A program made the position numbers and the translations under genes. From Methylobacterium sp. FF17 (lineage in GTDB: Bacteria > Pseudomonadota > Alphaproteobacteria > Rhizobiales > Beijerinckiaceae): a stretch of DNA of 64,000 nt. The DNA lies in the NCBI RefSeq assembly GCF_025813715.1, contig NZ_CP107532.1, positions 5,118,001 to 5,182,000 on the forward strand. Reading direction: 5' to 3'. Below, in pieces: positions 8,940 to 17,065 of the stretch (position 1 is its first letter; each line of letters begins with the position of its first letter). The notes under the pieces are model-generated. The model had not been told where the DNA came from, did not search any database, and saw nothing but the letters and a program-made list of their open reading frames with translations.

Positions 8940-9449
8940 TCAGGCCGGCCGGCGGCCGTCGGTGGCGTAGCGGTCGATGGCCGAGGGCAGTTCGCGGGAG
9001 AGACGGGACAGGAGCGCGCTGCGGCTCAGGCCGGTCTGCTGGGTGAGGTGGTCGAGGGTGTCCGGGCCGATCGCCCGTTCGAGCTCGGCCTCGGGGATGT
9101 CGCGATTGGCGCCCTGGTTGACCCAGGAGTTCGCCGTCTCACCGTGACCGCCCTTGGTGAAGTGGTCGACGAGTTCGCTCAGACCGCTGGCGATCAGGCC
9201 GCCGACGCCGGCCGTCCCGAGGCCGCCGAGCAGGCTGCCGAGATTGCCGATACCCCCCGTGTTCGACGCGGTGTTCGGGATGGGCGGGACCGTGCCGTGG
9301 CTCGGACTCAGGGAGGGGTTCGGGCTCAGGGAGGGGTTCGACGGCGCGTCGTGGCCCTTCAGGAGCTCGGCGAGTTTGTCGCGGTTCTGGTAGCCGGCCA
9401 CGGCCAGCAGGCCCAGCAGCGCGGTCATCGAGGGATAGCCCTTGCTCAT
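8940..9449 (-). CDS. YidB-like (DUF937) protein
   Basis: A 169-aa protein from ATG 9449. An N-terminal segment ([19 protein letters not shown]) and a Pro/Ser/Asn linker carrying two [16 protein letters not shown] repeats lead to a Gly-rich middle ([17 protein letters not shown]). The C-terminal domain contains [11 protein letters not shown] and [19 protein letters not shown]. This Gly-rich region followed by V-x-G-x-N and a helical Leu/Ser tail is the DUF937/YidB pattern. YidB proteins are cytoplasmic or periplasmic and poorly characterised. It belongs to the stress-protein run. Confidence 0.8.
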   Translation of the reverse strand: MSKGYPSMTALLGLLAVAGYQNRDKLAELLKGHDAPSNPSLSPNPSLSPSHGTVPPIPNTASNTGGIGNLGSLLGGLGTAGVGGLIASGLSELVDHFTKGGHGETANSWVNQGANRDIPEAELERAIGPDTLDHLTQQTGLSRSALLSRLSRELPSAIDRYATDGRRPA

Positions 9450-9613
9450 CGGTCGTCCTTGTCGGTTGGAGGGTTCGAGCGGAGCGCCGCCCGGCGATGT
9501 CCCGGCCACCGTGAGGGCCGGTCGGGATCCTGCCCGATAGCCTGCCCGGTGGAGCCCGGGACGGCTGGCGGTTCGCCGTCCGGACAGACGACGGGGACGT
9601 GCCCAGGCTCGGG

Positions 9614-9721
9614 TCAGTAGCCCCGACGGTTCGGCGGGGCGCCGGACCGGCCGCCGAAGCGGCGGCTCACATAGGCGATGACCTTCGGGAGCAGGAACGC
9701 GGTGAGGAGCTTGCGGATCAT
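9614..9721 (-). CDS. 35-aa hydrophobic/basic peptide
   Basis: A short frame from ATG 9721 encodes [20 protein letters not shown] and a basic Arg/Gly/Pro-rich tail ending RRGY. The amphipathic or membrane-inserting N-terminal half with a cationic tail is typical of small membrane-associated peptides. It lies 25 bases downstream of the CsbD-like gene at 9747 on the same strand, suggesting co-transcription. No family is known. Confidence 0.45.
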   Translation of the reverse strand: MIRKLLTAFLLPKVIAYVSRRFGGRSGAPPNRRGY

Positions 9722-9746
9722 GGGGAGGGTCTCCGAGGTTGATGGG

Positions 9747-10184
9747 TCAGCGCTTGGAGCGGGACAGCCAGCCCACCGCGAAGGCCACGGCGGCGAGACC
9801 GAGCAGGGCGGCGCTGCGGTTGTCGTCGGCATAGCGCACGGCCTGATGACCATAGCGTGTGCCGCGCTTCCGCGCCTGTTGGGCGAAGTCGCGACCGTCC
9901 GTGATGAGGTTCCCGGCCCGGTCGCGCGCCGCGTCGACGCGATGACGGCCGTCCTCGACGAGGTTGCCGGCGCGATCCCGAACCTCGCGGGCGAGGTCGC
10001 GCCCATCCTCGGCCCAATCCTCCGCCCTGTCGCGCGCGCGGCCATAGGCGTATTGCGCGCCGCCCGCCACCTGGTTCACGGCGCCGCGGACCTGGCGAGC
10101 CGGGTCTCCGGTGAGGCCGCCCAGCGTGGTCTGGGCGCGGCCTTTGAGGTGGCGGGACGCGCCACGGAACTGGTCGCCGTTCAT
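9747..10184 (-). CDS. CsbD-like helical stress protein with membrane tail
   Basis: The 145-aa protein starts MNGDQFRGASRHLKG, matching the W/F-x-G-x-x-x-x-x-K-G entry of CsbD-family proteins, followed by TLGGLTGDPARQ. Its middle holds repeated RDRAGNL-x-x-DGR units (two nearly identical copies about 22 residues apart) of amphipathic helix. It ends in a hydrophobic segment, LLGLAAVAFAVGW, and a basic tail. CsbD-like proteins accumulate in general stress in many bacteria; the molecular role is unclear. It resembles the protein at 11618-12121 and is probably its paralog. Confidence 0.8.
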   Translation of the reverse strand: MNGDQFRGASRHLKGRAQTTLGGLTGDPARQVRGAVNQVAGGAQYAYGRARDRAEDWAEDGRDLAREVRDRAGNLVEDGRHRVDAARDRAGNLITDGRDFAQQARKRGTRYGHQAVRYADDNRSAALLGLAAVAFAVGWLSRSKR

Positions 10185-10281
10185 GGGGTACTCCTGGGTT
10201 CGAGGATTGTGGGGGCGGCGGGCCCCTCATCGGGTCTCCCGCCGTCCCAAGTCGGCGCTTGCCGGGGCAGTGCTTGCCAGA

Positions 10282-10485
10282 TCAGTGCTTGCCGGTGACC
10301 TTGTCGACGACCGACGCGACGCCGTCCTTGGCCTCGCCGACGGTGCGCTGGGCCTCGCCCTTGAGTTCCTGCGCCTTGCCCTCGGCGACCAGCTTGTCGT
10401 TGCCGGTGACCTTGCCGACGCCTTCCTTCAGATTGCCGACGGCTTCGTTGGCGAGGCCCTTCAGCTTGTCCGTGGTGCTGCTCAT
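10282..10485 (-). CDS. CsbD family stress protein
   Basis: A 67-aa acidic/basic helical protein, [20 protein letters not shown] and so on, with the CsbD pattern [20 protein letters not shown]. The size and lack of cysteine, tryptophan or membrane segment are typical of the family. CsbD-type proteins are sigma-B or EcfG regulated in other bacteria and resemble hydrophilin-like proteins. An ATG with an upstream purine-rich stretch (AAGGAGAC) supports the start at 10485. Confidence 0.93.
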   Translation of the reverse strand: MSSTTDKLKGLANEAVGNLKEGVGKVTGNDKLVAEGKAQELKGEAQRTVGEAKDGVASVVDKVTGKH

Positions 10486-10557
10486 GGGATGTCTCCTTGA
10501 GTTCGAGTCCGTGGGCTGGGTGGACCGGCCGGTCGCTATGACCGGCCGGGGATGGGG

Positions 10558-11478
10558 TCAGACGCGGCGGGCGTCGTAGCTGTCGGCGAGGGTGGGGAGC
10601 TTCGGGGCACCGATCCGGCCGCCGAGGAAGCCCGCGAGGGCGCCGAGGATCAGGGCGAGCGCGCCGTAGAAGGCGCCCTGGGTGGCGGCGGACTTGGCGG
10701 CGACGGCCGCGGCCTCGGCCTTCACCTTCGCGGTGGCGACGGTCTCGTCGTACTGCTTCTTGTAGTCCTGGATCTGGGTCTTGGCCTGGTCGACCGGGAT
10801 GCCCTGGGCCTTGGCCAGCGCGTCGGCGGCGCGGTTCTCGGCCTGGGCCTTCTGGGCCGGGTCACCGGTGAACAGGGCGCGCATGGCGGCGACGGCGGCA
10901 TCCTTGGCCGCCTGCGGGTCCTGGCCGGCGGCCTGGTTGCGGACCGACTGCTCGATGCCGTCGAAAGGGTTGGTGATCTTCGACAGCGAGGGGGCCGCCG
11001 CCTGGGCCGCCGTCTGCACGGTGCCGCCCACGAGGGAGCCGGCACCGCCGAGCGTGCTGGTCACGCCCGAGAAGGCGCCGCCGATGAGGCCGCCGGCCGC
11101 CGAGGTCAGCAGGTACAGCACCACGAGGGTGGTCACCGCCCAGGAGACGAGGCCGTGCAGGCCGGCAGCACCCGTGACGGGCTTGCCGGAGAGGCGCCCG
11201 GCGATGAAGCCGCCGGCGAGCGCGGCGACGATGCCGGACCCCACGAACCAGATGCCGGCGCTCATCGACAGGGTGGACGCGGCCGGATTGTCGGCGGCGG
11301 TCGTGCCGACGCTCGACAGGCCGACGCCGACACCGACCATGTTGAGGATGACCTGGGTCACCAGCGCGGTGACGGCGCCGGCGAAGATCGCGCCCCAAGA
11401 CACCTGATTCAGGAGGACGGTACGGGTGGCGGCCGAGGCCGCGGTGGACGGGGTCGCGAGAAGGGGGGAAGTGGACAC
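10558..11478 (-). CDS. Polytopic membrane protein (PhnA-like annotation group)
   Basis: This 306-aa protein starts at GTG 11478, supported by GGAG about ten bases upstream and no better ATG. The N-terminus VSWGAIFAGAVTALVTQ is followed by a second and third hydrophobic region (about residues 65-85 and 95-130). Then come a long Ala/Gln/Lys-rich soluble helix, a last membrane segment (GALALILGALAGFLGGRIG), and a polar tail. Proteins with this NQVSWGAIFAG start are often labelled 'PhnA-like' in alphaproteobacteria although unrelated to phosphonate metabolism. Function is unknown; position among CsbD-like genes suggests an envelope stress role. Confidence 0.75.
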   Translation of the reverse strand: MSTSPLLATPSTAASAATRTVLLNQVSWGAIFAGAVTALVTQVILNMVGVGVGLSSVGTTAADNPAASTLSMSAGIWFVGSGIVAALAGGFIAGRLSGKPVTGAAGLHGLVSWAVTTLVVLYLLTSAAGGLIGGAFSGVTSTLGGAGSLVGGTVQTAAQAAAPSLSKITNPFDGIEQSVRNQAAGQDPQAAKDAAVAAMRALFTGDPAQKAQAENRAADALAKAQGIPVDQAKTQIQDYKKQYDETVATAKVKAEAAAVAAKSAATQGAFYGALALILGALAGFLGGRIGAPKLPTLADSYDARRV

Positions 11479-11617
11479 GTGACAGGTACTCCGGGTCGTC
11501 GGTCGTCCGAGAAGTTCGGTCGTTCGAGGGGCAGTTGGGGGTGGAACTTTTGGATCTGTCCTGGGTCCGACCGCACGGTTACGGCGCGCTCGAACCGGTC
11601 GATGGCGGCCCTGCGGA

Positions 11618-12121
11618 TCAGTTGCGGCCGTGGATGAGCAGGCCGAGGCCGTAGCCGAGGAGGCCGGCGACGAGCAGGGCGGCCATGGGGTGTTCGGCGA
11701 TCTGGCTGGTGGCTTCGCGACCGCCCTGGCGCAGGTACCGGCCGCCGTTCTCGTAGGCGTCCTCGGCCCGGTCGTAGGCCTCGCGGCCGGCACCGCGCAC
11801 GGAGCGCTCGGCGCGGTCGTAGGTGTCGGCGGCCGCGCCCTGGGCGCGGCGCGCGCGGTCCTCGACGTCGTCGGAGCCGATCAGGTTGCCGACCGTGTCG
11901 CGCACCTTGCCGCCGATGTCGCGGGCGGTGTCGGCGACGTGGTCGGCCGCCTCGCGCACGGTGTCCTTGGCCTGGCCATACAGGTTCTCGGCGGCACCCT
12001 GCGCCTCGCGGGCACGTCCCTCCAAAGAGTCCCGCCGCGAGCCGGTGAGGTCGCCCACCGTGCCCTGCACCTTGCCACCGAGCTCCTTGGCGGCGCCCGT
12101 GATGCGATCCGTATCGACCAT
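11618..12121 (-). CDS. CsbD-like helical stress protein with membrane tail
   Basis: 167 residues from ATG 12121. The start MVDTDRITGAAKELGGKVQG and GTVGDLTGSRRDSLEG form a CsbD unit, repeated less exactly further on (GGKVRDTVGNLIGSDDVEDR). The middle is rich in RAREAQGAAENLYGQ-type helices. The C-terminus has one hydrophobic segment (MAALLVAGLLGYGLGLLI) and ends HGRN, like the DUF883-type membrane anchor found in ElaB/YqjD proteins. It is a paralog of the 9747-10184 protein. Confidence 0.82.
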   Translation of the reverse strand: MVDTDRITGAAKELGGKVQGTVGDLTGSRRDSLEGRAREAQGAAENLYGQAKDTVREAADHVADTARDIGGKVRDTVGNLIGSDDVEDRARRAQGAAADTYDRAERSVRGAGREAYDRAEDAYENGGRYLRQGGREATSQIAEHPMAALLVAGLLGYGLGLLIHGRN

Positions 12122-12179
12122 GATGTCTCTCCTGTTCTGGTTTCGAAGGATGTTCGTTGGGTTCGACCTGCGACCGAAG

Positions 12180-12341
12180 CTACGGCTTAGGGGTGGTCTT
12201 CGGTTTCACGTCGGACTTCGGTAATTTCTGCTGAGACTTGCCCTCGGCCTCGATTTTGGGATCGCCGACCAACTTGCCGATACTCTCCTTCACCGAGCCC
12301 TTGAGCTTGTCGGAGAGATCACTGGTCTTCTGCGCGCTCAC
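12180..12341 (-). CDS. CsbD family small protein
   Basis: A 53-aa protein. The GTG at 12341 is preferred because GGAG lies eight bases upstream, whereas the in-frame ATG at 12392 has no such site. The core SDLSDKLKGSVKESIGKLVG plus DPKIEAEGKSQQ is the CsbD fold signature. The tail is Lys/Pro/Thr-rich. It is the shortest of the CsbD-like proteins here and the first gene after the LuxR-type regulator, about 90 bases downstream. Confidence 0.78.
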   Translation of the reverse strand: MSAQKTSDLSDKLKGSVKESIGKLVGDPKIEAEGKSQQKLPKSDVKPKTTPKP

Positions 12342-12433
12342 GAGGTGCTCCGGGGCCTGGGCGATGGACGCACCCCTCAAGTGGCCCCCCATCCCAGGGG
12401 AGCAATGATACGGATATACCAGTAGAGGGGTTT

Positions 12434-13894
12434 TTATTTGCTAGTTTCTGATAACGGGAAGCCGTTGTTCCGGCCCCAGACGATGGCCTCGGAGCGCTTG
12501 TGGACGTCGAGCTTCCGGTAGAGGGACGCGGCGTGGTTGCGGACCGTGTTCTTCGACAGGCCGAGCCGTTTCGCGATGACGTCGTCGTCCTGGCCCTGGC
12601 AGATGAGGTCGAGGATCTGGCGCTCGCGGACCGTGACGTTCGGGACGATGCCGTCCTTGTGCTCGCTTCCCGGCTGACGCAGGTTGGCCAGCTTCTCGAT
12701 CAGCCCACGGCTGAACCAGGACGTGTCGGCCATCACCGCTTCGATGGCCTCGAACAGGTCGCGCTCGGTGCGCTTGCGCTCGGTAATGTCCTGCAGGACC
12801 AGCAGCGCGAAGGTCTGGTCGCCGATCTCGACCCGCTCGGCCGAGATCAGGCAATCGAGGTTGGTGCCGTTCTCATGGCGCAGGCAGACTTCCAGGCCGA
12901 GCACGTAGCCGGTTCGTGCCACGGCGGTCTCGAACTTGATCCGGGCGGCATCGTGCACCCAGAGGCCGAGATCGCCGGGCGAACGCCCGGATATGCTGTC
13001 GGGCGCATAGCCGAAGACGCGGGTGAAGGCCTCGTTCGCCCCGGTGAGGGCGAAGTCGTCACCGCGGGCCAGCACGGTCGGCACGGGGGTGAGGCGGAAC
13101 GCCTTGGCGAAGCGCTCCTCGCTCTGGCGCAGCGCCGTCTCGGCCTTCCGGCGCAGCTCCAGATCCGCGAAGGTGAACAGCATGCAGGGCTCGTCGCCGA
13201 GCTCCATCGGCTGGCCGGCGACGATGACGAAGCGGGTTCCCCCGTCCGGCAGATCGAGGCAGGCCTCCATCTGCGGGATGGTGCCGCCCTCGTTGAGCCG
13301 GGAGACCGCCAGGTCACGGTTGCGGGCGCCCGCCAGCACGTCGACCTCGTAGACGCTGCGGCCGACGACGGCTTCGCGGGTGTAGCCCGTCATCTCCAGG
13401 AAGCCGAGATTGACCTTGACGTGGCGCAGGTCCGAGAGCCGGCAGATCGCCGCCGGAGCGGGGTTGGCGTTGAAGGTCTTCTCGAAGCGTTCCTCGGCCT
13501 CGAACTGGTCCGATACGTCCTTGAGGATGAGAGCGAGGCAACTCGGATTGCCCTGGCGGTCGGTGGCCACCAGGCTGCGCAGGGAATGCACGAAATCGAC
13601 GTCCGGCCGGTCGGTGCGCTTCACCTCGACGATGACGTCGTGGAAGCGCTCGCCCGAGACGACACGCTCCATCGGGTATTGATTCGGGGCGTGATTGTTT
13701 CGGTAGCGCAGGGCGAAGCGCCGGCGGTAGGCGTCCACCGTCTCGCCGAGTTCCTCGACGGTCTCGGCACCGTGCATCGCGAGCGCGGCCTCGTTGGCGT
13801 AGGCGATCGTCTGGTCGGGCTCGACCAGGATCACCCCTTCGCTGAGACCGGCGATGATCTGCCGGAGCTCATGCCTGTCGACGCCAACCGTCAC
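12434..13894 (-). CDS. PAS-domain sensor with LuxR-type DNA-binding domain
   Basis: This 486-aa cytoplasmic regulator has three PAS-like domains (roughly residues 10-130, 135-255 and 260-375) joined by coiled-coil linkers. The C-terminal LuxR-type helix-turn-helix has VTVRERQILDLICQGQ, then AKRLGLSKNTVRNHAASLYR, at about 420-480. No kinase or receiver is present, so it should sense a ligand or redox state and bind DNA directly. A possible EcfG-type promoter lies 42 bases upstream. It is divergent from the sigma-factor gene at 14100. A frameshifted copy of its N-terminus lies at 42650-42963, showing that this family is multi-copy here. Confidence 0.88.
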   Translation of the reverse strand: MTVGVDRHELRQIIAGLSEGVILVEPDQTIAYANEAALAMHGAETVEELGETVDAYRRRFALRYRNNHAPNQYPMERVVSGERFHDVIVEVKRTDRPDVDFVHSLRSLVATDRQGNPSCLALILKDVSDQFEAEERFEKTFNANPAPAAICRLSDLRHVKVNLGFLEMTGYTREAVVGRSVYEVDVLAGARNRDLAVSRLNEGGTIPQMEACLDLPDGGTRFVIVAGQPMELGDEPCMLFTFADLELRRKAETALRQSEERFAKAFRLTPVPTVLARGDDFALTGANEAFTRVFGYAPDSISGRSPGDLGLWVHDAARIKFETAVARTGYVLGLEVCLRHENGTNLDCLISAERVEIGDQTFALLVLQDITERKRTERDLFEAIEAVMADTSWFSRGLIEKLANLRQPGSEHKDGIVPNVTVRERQILDLICQGQDDDVIAKRLGLSKNTVRNHAASLYRKLDVHKRSEAIVWGRNNGFPLSETSK

Positions 13895-13935
13895 CTTCGA
13901 CCGCCTTCCTAACTGCTCGGATCGAGCCCGGCCGT

Positions 13936-13961
13936 AACAGGTGCCGGAGGACGGCGGTTCC
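13936..13961 (-). promoter_or_regulatory. EcfG-like promoter (GGAAC-N17-TGTT)
   Basis: On the minus strand GGAAC at 13961-13957 and TGTT at 13939-13936 are 17 bases apart: a perfect -35 and a one-mismatch -10 for the general-stress sigma. It reads into the PAS-LuxR gene starting at 13894. Confidence 0.45.
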
Positions 13962-14099
13962 GGCCGAAGCGGCCGGATGACTGGTATATTTGGATCATTG
14001 ACGTGAACGTGAACGATCAGCCAGAACCGGGCGTGCCGGTTCCTCCGTAGAGCTGCGGAAATATCGGGCCGTCATCCGAAAGAACGATGCCTCTCCCGC

Positions 14100-14786
14100 G
14101 TGGACTTGAGTATGGCCCCCGACGAGCCCTTGCTTGGTGAATCCTTGCCTGAAGAGGGATTGCCCCGCCACATCCAGGACCAGATCGGGCGAAGTCTCGA
14201 CGAACTCATTCCCAGGACCGATACGGTCGACATCGATACGAGGCTGGGTCGGGTCCTTCTTCGGCTCAGGGCCGCCCTGCTCGATGCCGAGGCGGAACGG
14301 CAGGTCACCAAGGCATTCGGCGACGAACTGATTGCCCTTGTGCCGCGCCTGCGCCGCTTCGCCTACCTCCGCACCGGCAACGCCGCGGAGGCCGACGACA
14401 TGGTCCAGGCAACCCTGATGCGGGCGTGGGAGCACCGGTCCCAGTTCGCGGCCGGCACCAACCTCGTCGCGTGGTTGTTCACGATCCTGCGCAACACGCA
14501 CCTGAATCAGCGCAAGCGCCTTCGACGCGAAGTCGAGGACGTCGACGGCGCCCTCGCGGGCAGGCTGTCGTCGGCTCCGGACCAGGAGCACCGTATCGCC
14601 CTCGTCGCCCTGCAGGCCGCGCTGAAGACCCTTCCGGCGGAGCAGCGCGAGACGCTGCTGCTGGTCACGGTCGATGGGCTGATGCACGAGGAGGCGGCGG
14701 CCGTCCTCGGCTGTCAGGTCGGAACCATCAAGAGCCGTGTGAGCCGGGCCCGCGATCGCCTCGCCATCGCATTGGACCTGTCCTGA
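14100..14786 (+). CDS. EcfG-type ECF sigma factor with NepR-like N-terminal extension
   Basis: The 228-aa protein has a sigma-2 region at about 78-141 (AEADDMVQATLMRAW, then NLVAWLFTILRN) and a sigma-4 region at about 170-222 (EAAAVLGCQVGTIKSRVSRA). These closely match the alphaproteobacterial general-stress EcfG group. The first 75 residues are additional: HIQDQIGRSLDELI at about 24-37, then DTRLGRVLLRLRAAL, resemble the two-helix core of the anti-sigma NepR, although the central EPVPDR-like turn is not kept. The 42304 gene on the minus strand has the same layout with a clearer NepR segment. It is divergent from the PAS-LuxR gene and about 520 bases from the LOV kinase. Which start is used between residues 1 and 5 is uncertain. 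Confidence 0.88.
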   Translation: MDLSMAPDEPLLGESLPEEGLPRHIQDQIGRSLDELIPRTDTVDIDTRLGRVLLRLRAALLDAEAERQVTKAFGDELIALVPRLRRFAYLRTGNAAEADDMVQATLMRAWEHRSQFAAGTNLVAWLFTILRNTHLNQRKRLRREVEDVDGALAGRLSSAPDQEHRIALVALQAALKTLPAEQRETLLLVTVDGLMHEEAAAVLGCQVGTIKSRVSRARDRLAIALDLS

Positions 14787-15308
14787 CCGCGGTCACGCCC
14801 GCGAACGGGCACGCGTGCCCTTCGGCGGGGATCCGGTGAGTCTGCGATGGATGCTCCGGGCTCTTCGCGTCTGAGCGATCGGGCGGCCTGCGCGTGTGGC
14901 GCCGGCGGCGATTCAGGAGGGGCCGGCGCTCGAGGCGTTCCGCAGTGAAGATCCCGCCAAGGCACCATTGGGTTGGCATCCGTCGGTCGACCTCATGAAT
15001 GGCTCATGCGGAGGCTCGCCGACGCGTTCAATCGAATCGGCGGTCATTTCCCTGAGGCAGGCCACGTCCGCGATTCGCGCGGAAGAGTGGGGGCGATGGC
15101 GATCCGCGGCGAGACATGATGTCTCCCTTCAGAAGTGCGGCCAACGCCCTAGCTTGCGTTTCAGCGGTCTGGCGATTGCAACCGGTACCATCGAAGACAC
15201 GCGCAGGTTGGTCCCCGGCGAGGAACCAATTTCGGCCTATCCGACTTGAGACTGCCGACCGTCCAGCCCCGCATCAGGCATTTCAGGAACTGGGAAGATT
15301 AGATCGGC
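14787..15308. other. 522-base gap without a supported gene
   Basis: Frames here on both strands use codons unlike the neighbours and show no motif. The stretch precedes the GTG start of the LOV kinase gene, so it should hold that gene's promoter, but no clear -35/-10 pair is visible. It may also contain degraded sequence. Confidence 0.4.
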
Positions 15309-16446
15309 GTGGAAAACCAGGACGCTTGGCATCTGACTGATCGCTTGAACACCGAGCACGGCAAAGGAGATCCCTTTGCTGCGGCTGTGCGTGCCACGCG
15401 TATGCCTATGATTATCACCGATCCCAAGCAGCAGGATAATCCCATTATCTTCGCAAATGACGCGTTTCTGAAGATGACCGGCTACGCGCGTGAGGAAATA
15501 CAGGGCAAGAATTGCCGCTTTCTGCAGGGTCCGGAGACGGACCGGAATGACGTCACCCGCATCCGGGAAGCCATCGAGAACCGTACGGACATCGGTGTTG
15601 ACCTTCTGAACTATCGGAAGGACGGAACCAAATTCTGGAATGCCCTCTACATCAGCCCCGTGAGCAATGAGGCTGGCGAGCTGCAATATTTTTTTCGCCT
15701 CCCAGCTCGACGTCACGGATCGTAAACAATACGAGCTGCGGATCGTCGAAGAGAAAGATCGTTTCGAGAAGGCCGTCTCCGACCGCACAGCCGATCTGCG
15801 CGAGGCCAACGACCAATTGAAGAGCGCCTTGTCGATCAAGGACGAGTTGCTGCACGAGGTCGACCACCGCGTCAAAAACAACATGCAGATCATTTCGTCG
15901 CTGATTTCCATGCAGCTTCGCACGATCGACGACGACAAGATCAAGGCGTCCCTTCAGACGACTCTCGGTCGTGTCGAGGCGATGAGCACGGTTCACCGCC
16001 GCTTCTATCAGTCCGGCGACGTGACGCATTTCGATATCGCGGCGTTCGTACGTGACCTGGCCTCCGATCTGGTCGTGGCGACCGGCCGCCCCGATATTCG
16101 GCTGGACATCGATCTGGAGCCGGTGCAGGTGCCAGCCGAGAAGGCGGCCCCGTTGGCGCTGATGGTCAATGAGTTGGCAACCAACGCGATCAAACATGGG
16201 TTAAGCAGTGAGAGGGGTGGGGTGCTGTCGGTCACGACGCGGCACCAGGGCGACCGTTGCCGGATCACGGTTGCGGATGATGGACCGGGAATGATCGAAG
16301 GCACCACCACATCTCTCACGTACGGTAAGCGCTTGGTGGAACGACTGGGTAAGCAGCTGCAAGCGGAGCTTCGATGGCTCGATGCCGAGCCGGGGCTTCA
16401 AGTTGAAATCACGGTGCCGATCGCGCAACGACTGCGCGGTCAGTGA
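15309..16446 (+). pseudogene. LOV-domain histidine kinase, split by a +1 T in a T7 run
   Basis: The first frame (GTG 15309 to stop 15725) encodes a LOV blue-light domain with the flavin-adduct motif GKNCRFLQG (Cys at about 69). The second frame, from about 15690 to 16446, continues it: [20 protein letters not shown], a coiled coil, the HWE/HisKA_2-type H-box EVDHRVKNNMQIISS, the N-box NELATNAIKHG and the G-box DDGPGM. The frames join exactly if one T is removed from the seven-T run at about 15688-15694; the LOV end [15 protein letters not shown] is then canonical. So the gene is either inactivated, read by slippage on the T run, or a sequencing error. The intact product would be a blue-light sensor kinase of about 378 residues. 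It is followed at once by a response regulator. Confidence 0.9.
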
Positions 16447-16892
16447 TGCCGTCTCGTCCGTTGAAGGTTCTGATCGTCGAGGACGAAGCTGTCCTCGCGA
16501 TGGACTTGGAGTTCCTGCTGGAAGAGGCGGGCCACGAGGTCGTGGGTTGGGCGACCTGCCTCAAGGAGGCGGATCAGCTGATCGAACAGGGCGCGGCCGA
16601 TCTGGCTCTGGTCGACGTCCACCTGACGGATGGCATCACCGGCGTCACGGTGGCGGATCACATCCGGCGTGCGAACGACGAGGCCCTCGTGGTGTTCATG
16701 ACGGCGAACCCCAAGCTGATCCCCCAGGACTTCGTCGGTGCCGTCGGTGTCATCGCGAAGCCCTATACCGTCAACGGGCTGCACGCGGCATTGCGTTACC
16801 TGGAGCAGGGCATCGCGATGCCACCCCCGAAACTGAAGGTTCCGACCGGGCTGACGCTCGCGCCGGACTACCTGTCACGCTGGATGCCGTGA
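16446..16892 (+). CDS. Single-domain response regulator
   Basis: The ATG at 16446 overlaps the kinase stop (TGATG), so translation is coupled to the upstream LOV kinase. The 148-aa product is one receiver domain: acidic pair VEDE near the start, phospho-acceptor Asp in LALVDVHLTDG (about residue 57), Thr in VVFMTANP and Lys in VIAKPY. There is a C-terminal tail of about 30 residues with no output domain. Receivers next to HWE/HisKA_2 kinases often feed the general stress response in alphaproteobacteria. A GTG three bases upstream is an alternative start. Confidence 0.93.
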   Translation: MPSRPLKVLIVEDEAVLAMDLEFLLEEAGHEVVGWATCLKEADQLIEQGAADLALVDVHLTDGITGVTVADHIRRANDEALVVFMTANPKLIPQDFVGAVGVIAKPYTVNGLHAALRYLEQGIAMPPPKLKVPTGLTLAPDYLSRWMP

Positions 16893-16948
16893 GGGCAGCG
16901 GGCTCGATGTTACGGGCCCGGCCGGTCTGACCGTCGCATTCGCATTCC

Positions 16949-16965
16949 TGCCCCCAGAGGGGGCA
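16949..16965 (+). terminator. GC hairpin after the response regulator
   Basis: TGCCCCC and GGGGGCA flank a three-base AGA loop, giving a perfect seven-pair stem 57 bases after the regulator stop. There is no T tract, so it is only terminator-like. Confidence 0.4.
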
Positions 16966-17065
16966 CGAGCGTCGTGTGTGATGGACGTCCTCATCGGCGG
17001 CGTGGGAGGTTGCGCCGCCGCGCACGGGCGTCCGCCCTGGGTACACACGCGCGGTCCGAGGTCGA

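Noticed and set aside
14033..14060. GGAAC on the minus strand with CGTT further down between the PAS-LuxR and sigma genes
   Set aside because: The gap is 23 bases, too long for an EcfG promoter.
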